From Pyropia yezoensis (taxonomy: Eukaryota; Rhodophyta; Bangiophyceae; Bangiales; Bangiaceae): DNA of 64,000 bases. Numbering within the stretch: the first letter of the stretch is position 1; each line of letters opens with the position of its first letter. Under the pieces are notes generated by a model, which did no database searches, had not been told where the DNA came from, and worked only from the letters and a program-made list of their open reading frames with translations. The stretch lies in assembly GCA_009829735.1 (NCBI GenBank), contig CM020618.1, forward strand, positions 39,284,894 to 39,348,893, written 5' to 3'. Of the stretch, positions 58,822-64,000 are shown one piece after another. The position numbers and the translations under genes are program-made.

Positions 58822-59601
58822 TCATTCGGTGCGGCGCGCCAGCGTGCGGTGATGATCCTTGCCACGTGTGTGCCGCTCGAAATGTTCCACCGACTCAAAT
58901 TCGCGACCGCAGGGTTCGCAACGGGGAAGGGTGTCCGGGCGGTTAATTACGTATCGGTGGCGACGGGATCCGCGGTGATCACGCAGCACAGTGAGGCTGT
59001 TGCACCGCACACCGTACGGATTGCAAAGGAATTTCCGTTGCGCCCCACGGTGGCTCTTGGCAATTCGGCGTTGCTCACGCTGCTCAACCGCGCGCGCGGT
59101 GGTTGGCTTGATGTGACCAATCACCGGTGGCGGCGGGGCGGTGTAACGGCGCCCCGATTCTTGGGGGGGCAGTAACAGGCGACGGTTGACGCGGGCTGCC
59201 GTGCCCTTGGTGGCAGGGCCCTTGCCCTTGCCCGAGAGGGGGGGCTTGGGTGCGGCCCGGCCCGCCGAGGCGAGGCGGACTGGGACCGCCGGGGTAGGAA
59301 TCGAGTGGGCGCCCGCCGGGGGGTTGTGTGCCCTCGGGCGGGCGTGTGCCTGCGGGGAGCCGCGTGCCGACGGGGGGCCGCGTGCCGACGGGGGGCCGCG
59401 TGCCGACGGACCGTGGGCCGTGAAGGCGCCACGGGTCGTCGGGGGTGCGCGGACCGTCGGGGGTGCGCGGATCGTCGAGGGTGTGCATACCGGGGGGGTG
59501 CCGCGGGACGTGGACCCGGTATCGCGCGCCGAGGCCGCCGAGGATGTCGGGCCGGCCGCCAGTGCTGAGGAAGAGTATTCCGAATCTGATGTGGATCTCA
59601 C
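58822..59601 (-). CDS. Extra Gypsy ORF between 5' LTR and gag: U1-type zinc-finger protein
   Basis: 259 codons on the element's sense strand, ending TGA/TAA-side of gag by about 350 bp. The N-terminal half is low complexity (APPTVRAPPTTRGAF, three PSARGP units), followed by a basic Lys/Arg region. The C-terminus has RCEPCGREFESVEHFERHTR and then GKDHH, a clear U1/matrin-type C2H2 finger (CxxC...H...H). A degenerate finger precedes it (CNPYGVRCNSLTVLRDH, GSRRH). Such fingers bind RNA or DNA. No ATG starts the frame; it may begin at a splice acceptor (CCCAG) near 59604 or at a non-ATG codon. The ORF is present in both Gypsy copies, so it belongs to the element. Confidence 0.65.
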   Translation of the reverse strand: MRSTSDSEYSSSALAAGPTSSAASARDTGSTSRGTPPVCTPSTIRAPPTVRAPPTTRGAFTAHGPSARGPPSARGPPSARGSPQAHARPRAHNPPAGAHSIPTPAVPVRLASAGRAAPKPPLSGKGKGPATKGTAARVNRRLLLPPQESGRRYTAPPPPVIGHIKPTTARAVEQREQRRIAKSHRGAQRKFLCNPYGVRCNSLTVLRDHRGSRRHRYVINRPDTLPRCEPCGREFESVEHFERHTRGKDHHRTLARRTE

Positions 59602-59822
59602 TGGGATTCAACAATCGGTTGACCAAAAGAAAAATTCCGTGAAAAAAAAACCACAAGGGTTGTGTCAGGAAATTGTTCGTTCGGTGTGATTCGTGGAACC
59701 CGCTACGTTCGTATTACAATGCCCGTGGCAAGCCGAACGTAGGGGGAAACACGACTGCACAATCGCAGGGAGAGCCAAATCAAAAACGGAATCGCAAGTC
59801 ACCGCCAGGTAGAAAAGCCAAA

Positions 59823-59838
59823 CTATCTGAAGCTACCA
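59823..59838 (-). other. Probable primer-binding site (copy C)
   Basis: TGGTAGCTTCAGATAG on the minus strand, two bases after the 5' LTR. Confidence 0.55.
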
Positions 59839-59840
59839 CA

Positions 59841-60687
59841 TGTGAGGAACCACCCACACTTGGGCAGCCCTCAACGTACTCGTGATGGTGTCAGCGACCT
59901 GTGCCAGCCAATAGGGCGACAGGGTGCGGGAAAGAGGATGGAGGTGGTGACGGTGGTGGGTCTGGGGAAGAGGACGGCGCGACGTCGGTGGTGATCGAGA
60001 GGGTTCAAAGGGTGAAGGTCGTCTTTGGTCTGTGTCTGTGGTTGCCCTTCCGGTCTCCCCCGGTGGCGCCGACACTCACGCACTATATACTCGCGTCGGG
60101 GCATCCGAGGTGCCCCAAAGCATGCGTTTCCCCGTCGCTCCACCGGTAGGCACAAAACGGCCCAAAAACAAAGCATGGCTCTCAGAACAAAGCATGGGCG
60201 GGCGTGCGCACTAAAGGAGTGCAGCCCCAGTTTGCCCCAAACGAAGGGGTCCGGCGTGCGGCGCCTAGGGCGCCGCCCCAGCCGGCTCCAGACGCCAGTC
60301 GGCCCGAAGGTCCGAGAGGCGTGTAAGCACGATTCGATCGAGTCGGCCGAATCGGCCAGCCGGCTAGCCAGTCACATCGCTGCAATGCTGCAGCGAGGAC
60401 ATTTTAACGGACTCGCCAGCTGTGGCAGATGTGGCTCGTCATGGGTGCTGACGGTGGCGCCTTTCGACAGGCCATGATGGGCTGTCGATGGCTGCTGTCG
60501 TGCGGCCGGCAGACACCGTGAGACAGCGGCTGACTCATCTTGCGTCTGGAAGGTACACCGCGTCATGCCCCACAATACAAGGAGTTGATCCATGTTGCCA
60601 GGAGTTGATTCGGCAGGATCTGTAAGGAGAGGTCCCAGATATTATCCCTTAAGTATTAGGCATGGGATTAGGGGGGAAATCCTTACA
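59841..60687 (-). repeat. 5' LTR of Gypsy copy C (847 bp)
   Basis: TGTAAGGATT (60687) to CCTCACA (59841), with palindrome and TATATA. Confidence 0.92.
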
Positions 60688-61721
60688 TGTGTGCGGGGCA
60701 GGCGGGGGGGCACTACCGAGGATCCAGGGGCGAGGCGGTGGGGGCGGGAGCGACTGTGGCCAGCGGAGCGGTGGGTGGGGGGCACCCTCCACCAACGTCT
60801 TCTAGTGTAAATTGGAGCTGGGCCTCGCCCGGGGAGCTGAGCAGCGGCGAGGGCGCGGTCAGCAAGGTGGCCAAAACCGGTCACCGTCGCGGGCGAGCAG
60901 AGAAGGGTGGTGATGCGGAGGAGCGACGTTCTCGCGCCGTCCACGTGGGCGCCCAGGCCTATCCATCAGTTTTGAACGTGAGTGGGCGGGGGAGAAGTCG
61001 AGGACGGGGGAGCAGAGAAGGGTGGTGAGGCGGGGGAGCGACTTTCTCGCGCCGCGTGCCGTGGGGCCGCCGCCACGTGGGCGCCCCGGCCTATCCATTA
61101 GTTTTGAACGTGAGTGGGCGGGGGAGGAGTCGAGGACGGGGGGGTACGAGCGTTTGCGCAGCCAGCGCAGGAAAGCGCGGCGCGATGTCTCTGGCGCTCG
61201 AGCCGCCACAAGATGGTCGGCTCGTGCTGTCCACCAACGTCGCGGGGGTGTGAGCTATCGGAGGGTACATTTTGCACCCTGCAGCCGCTGCTACAGTAGC
61301 GTGACCTCTTTTCTAGGTGCCAACCACTGGGGTGCGGGAGGCCCAACCCTCGCCCTCTTCCCCACGATCCCCTCCGCCGTCACTCTCGTGGTTCCCCCCC
61401 CCCCGCCCCCCGCCCACCCCGCTCCAAGCGCCTCCAAGCCACCCGCTGCCGATTCCTTTCACCCACAACGAGCGCGCTGCCGCCACGCCTGGCCCTGTGT
61501 GTGTGGTTTGCGCTGTGGGACCCCCCGCTCTCCCCCACGCGGGTCCATGCACCGTGCTACACCTTCCTCACCGCTCCCCAGAACGTGCACGTGCCGTGGG
61601 ACCCCCAATCGGACCTGTTGGGGCGGTTTTATCCTGGTGCCTACGCTATCGTCACGGCGGCTGCGGCGTCGAGGCAGCCTTTCGCAACCCCCCCCCCCGC
61701 ACGACTATTTTAGGGGGTGAA
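60688..61721. repeat. Upstream region with a ~115-130 bp tandem duplication (60895-61142)
   Basis: The block GAGCAGAGAAGGGTGGTGA ... CCTATCCATCAGTTTTGAAC ... GTCGAGGACGGG occurs at 60895-61009 and, with an 18-bp insertion (about 131 bp), at 61010-61142. An acceptor-like CTCTTTTCTAG ends at about 61315, so a 5' exon of the following gene may lie here. Frames between 61316 and 61720 are C-rich and ambiguous. Confidence 0.5.
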
Positions 61722-64000
61722 ATGGGGCGGCGACGCCGGCGCTCCACTCCTTCATCCTCATCGGCACCCACCACCCCCCCTCCTCCCTCACCCTGCTACT
61801 CAGAAGTGGAGGACGACGGTCGACCGCGTCGCCGGCGGCGCCGTCGCTCCCCGACGCGGCACAGGCAGGGTGCGCTCGTTCCACGCCGGACGCGTGTCCC
61901 CCCCCCCGCAAACCTGCAGGGCGACGGCGGCGGCCGTGCTCGTCCGCGCCTGTTGTCGCCGGCACGACAAGAGTTTGGACGTCGGCTGGGGCTCGGAAGC
62001 CGTCCGGGCCCACCGTTGATCCCTCCGCGCGGCCCACGACGGATTTCCACGCCCCCTCCCCCGACCATAAGCCGTGGTCGGGGTTCGAAAAAGTCCCCGG
62101 GGCCACGGGCGCCACCGGGGTATCCATCGCCCCCTCACCGTCCACGAGAGCCGTTTGTGGGGGAACGGAACTGGAATCAGGACCGGGAGGGGGGCGGCCT
62201 GGGCAGCCGACCCGGCCCGCCCCCGGGGTTCCCATCGCCCCCTCACCGCCCGCGAGAGCCGCTTGTGGGGGGACGGAACTGGAATCAGGACCGGGAGAGG
62301 GGCGGCCTGCGCAGCCGACCCGGCCCGCCACCGGGGTTGCCTTCGCCCCCTCACCGCCCGCGAGAGCCGTTTGTGGGGGGACGGGACTGGGACCGGGACC
62401 GGGAGAGGGGCGGCGTGGGCAGCCGACCCGGCCCGCCGCCGCAGGGGCAGCGGCCGTGGGATCAGCGTGCGCCACCGCTTCTGGAGAGGCCACCGCCCCA
62501 CTTACATCGGGAAGGGGGTTGGCGGCAGGAGACCGGGGAGTCTTTGGAGCAGGAGCGGCAGGTGGGGGAGGGCTGGCTGAGGCACGGCGCCGGACCAGCA
62601 GGCTGGGGTTCGCGGCCGCGGTCGCCCCCGCGCTGGACGGGACTCCCGCCGGGGCGTCTTGGGGGCACGCGGGACCTGTTAGCGCCGCGCGACCCTGCCC
62701 GCCAGGGGTACCCCCCCGAGATTGGCGCGTGGCGGAGCGGACCCGACAGTACGGCGTACGCGCCGCCGAGGCCGCCGCCGCCGCCTCCGCACGAGAGCGG
62801 GCGCGAGTGGTGGCCGCCGAGCGAGCCGAGGTCGCTGTGGCAGCGTCGTGCGACGCCGCCGACGCCGACTCGGCGGGCGAGTCGTGGTGTAAGGATTTCC
62901 CCCCTAATCCCATGCCTAATACTTAAGGGATAATATCTGGGACCTCTCCTTACAGATCCTGCCGAATCAACTCCTGGCAACATGGATCAACTCCTTGTAT
63001 TGTGGGGCATGACGCGGTGTACCTTCCAGACGCAAGATGAGTCAGCCGCTGTCTCACGGTGTCTGCCGGCCGCACGACAGCAGCCATCGACAGCCCATCA
63101 TGGCCTGTCGAAAGGCGCCACCGTCAGCACCCATGACGAGCCACATCTGCCACAGCTGGCGAGTCCGTTAAAATGTCCTCGCTGCAGCATTGCAGCGATG
63201 TGACTGGCTAGCCGGCTGGCCGATTCGGCCGACTCGATCGAATCGTGCTTACACGCCTCTCGGACCTTCGGGCCGACTGGCGTCTGGAGCCGGCTGGGGC
63301 GGCGCCCTAGGCGCCGCACGCCGGACCCCTTCGTTCGGGGCAAACTGGGGCTGCACTCCTTTAGTGCGCACGCCCGCCCATGCTTTGTTCTGAGAGCCAT
63401 GCTTTGTTTTTGGGCCGTTTTGTGCCTACCGGTGGAGCGACGGGGAAACGCATGCTTTGGGGCACCTCGGATGCCCCGACGCGAGTATATAGTGCGTGAG
63501 TGTCGGCGCCACCGGGGGAGACCGGAAGGGCAACCACAGACACAGACCAAAGACGACCTTCACCCTTTGAACCCTCTCGATCACCACCGACGTCGCGCCG
63601 TCCTCTTCCCCAGACCCACCACCGTCACCACCTCCATTCTCTTCCCCGCACCCTGTCGCTCTATTGGCTGGCACGGGTCGCTGACAACATCACGAGTACG
63701 TTGAGGGCTGCCCAAGTGTGGGTGGTTCCTCACACGTGGGCAGCTGACGCTGAGGAGGACGCCTTCACCGGGCGCTGGCCGCTCGACGGGGCAGCCTCCC
63801 GAGCCGCCCGCGTCGCCGACGCCCCAACCGACAGCACCGACACAACCCCAGGGGACAGCGACGGCCCAGGTGGTACCTGGTGGGCACGCCTCGGCTCCTC
63901 CACGTGCCGAGACACTAACCGCACCGCTTACGACGACGACGCCGCGGCCGCCCTACCCGCCCTCCCTACCGGTGGGCCCGGCGCCTCCAACGCACCACCT
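61722..64000 (+). CDS. Pro/Arg-rich protein with 36-residue repeats, interrupted by a solo LTR
   Basis: ATG 61722 starts MGRRRRRSTPSSSSAPTTP, followed by an acidic patch, an Arg run and three tandem 108-bp units (about 62140-62450) with the pattern PREPFVGxRNWNQDRExGG and LGSRPGPPPG. The RDRERGG and SRPG content resembles RNA-binding or spliceosome-associated proteins, but no defined domain was seen. From about 62450 the coding frame seems to change (intron or one-base shift) to an Ala/Glu/Arg-rich helix-like region that runs into the solo LTR at 62888 and continues in the same frame after it (63740 on: AEEDAFTGRWPLDG) to the window edge. The LTR supplies a stop soon after its start, so this allele is truncated. 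Confidence 0.45.
62888..63734 (+). mobile_element. Solo Gypsy LTR with CGTGG target duplication
   Basis: 847 bp, TGTAAGGATT to CCTCACA, nearly identical to the LTRs of copies A and C. Flanks 62883-62887 and 63735-63739 are both CGTGG. No internal region. It interrupts an open frame, and the frame is continuous when LTR plus one duplicate are ignored. Confidence 0.92.

Larger units (their letters stand above)
49325..60687. repeat. Inverted copy (C) of 14512-25703
   Basis: Read on the minus strand, contig 4 gives 5' LTR, leader ORF, gag, pol, 3' LTR, old LTR fragment, family-2 LTR and most of the pogo-like element in the order of copy A. It stops exactly at the outer edge of the 5' LTR (60687); beyond this the flank is unrelated to the ankyrin region of copy A. 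Confidence 0.93.
53233..60687 (-). mobile_element. Nearly intact Ty3/Gypsy chromodomain retrotransposon (copy C)
   Basis: 7455 bp with LTRs 53233-54080 and 59841-60687, PBS, leader ORF, gag, pol and polypurine tract. Reading frames are unbroken except for one in-frame TAG before the chromodomain. The left flank is GGTAC, as in copy A, but the right flank is TGTGT, so the two ends do not share a target duplication. Confidence 0.93.

Noticed and set aside
49325..60687. Reading copies A and C as one giant natural palindrome
   Set aside because: Gaps of nominal size, incomplete overlap and mismatched flanks make scaffolding or haplotype artefacts more likely.
61317..61721. Extending the Pro/Arg-rich gene start to the open frame from 61317
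   Set aside because: Three C-rich frames are open there and none is distinguished; ATG 61722 is the first plausible start.

Overview
The window is nuclear DNA of a GC-rich eukaryote, not a prokaryote. It holds chromodomain Ty3/Gypsy LTR retrotransposons, a pogo-like DNA transposon with a TA target duplication, an IS630/Tc1-type transposase relic, a UPL1/HUWE1-like ubiquitin-ligase fragment, likely GT..AG introns and long GCC/GGC-rich low-complexity coding stretches. The style (very GC-rich Ala/Arg/Pro genes, Crinkler-like genes, few introns, many LTR elements) suits a bangiophyte red alga such as Porphyra/Pyropia, but this is an inference and other GC-rich algae are possible.

Layout. Four contigs are joined by three runs of exactly 500 N (21227-21726, 38032-38531, 48825-49324), a placeholder length typical of automated scaffolding. 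Contig 1 (1-21226) holds: an IS630/Tc1 transposase relic split by a solo LTR; a 0.6 kb element with 24-bp terminal inverted repeats; an unrecognised gene; a NAD+-dependent DNA ligase (LigA-type) gene with a transit-peptide-like N-terminus and altered catalytic residues; a possible VMA21-like membrane protein; an ankyrin gene cut by an old LTR; and a complete Gypsy element (14512-21796) nested in that old LTR with a GTACC target duplication. Contig 2 (21727-38031) holds the end of that LTR, a truncated second Gypsy family, a pogo-like transposon, a 43-bp minisatellite, a trypsin-like fragment, a UPL1-type E3 fragment without HECT domain, a Crinkler-like NTPase-nuclease gene, an ~0.85 kb almost pure G/C satellite and the start of an FN3/REJ-like protein. 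Contig 3 (38532-48824) is wholly a second direct copy of 21727-32011. Contig 4 (49325-64000) starts with an inverted copy of 14512-25703, including an almost intact Gypsy element (53233-60687), and ends with a Pro/Arg-rich gene interrupted by a solo LTR with a CGTGG duplication.

Most frame breaks between the copies are one-base changes in homopolymers, as in incompletely polished long reads. Frameshifts in the single-copy genes (ligase, ankyrin, hypothetical) may therefore be sequence errors, not decay. The most unusual points are the organelle-style LigA with Glu for the catalytic Lys, the extra U1-type zinc-finger ORF between 5' LTR and gag in the Gypsy element, the Crinkler-like gene abutting captured-looking gene fragments, and the LTR promoter palindrome kept across diverged LTR families.
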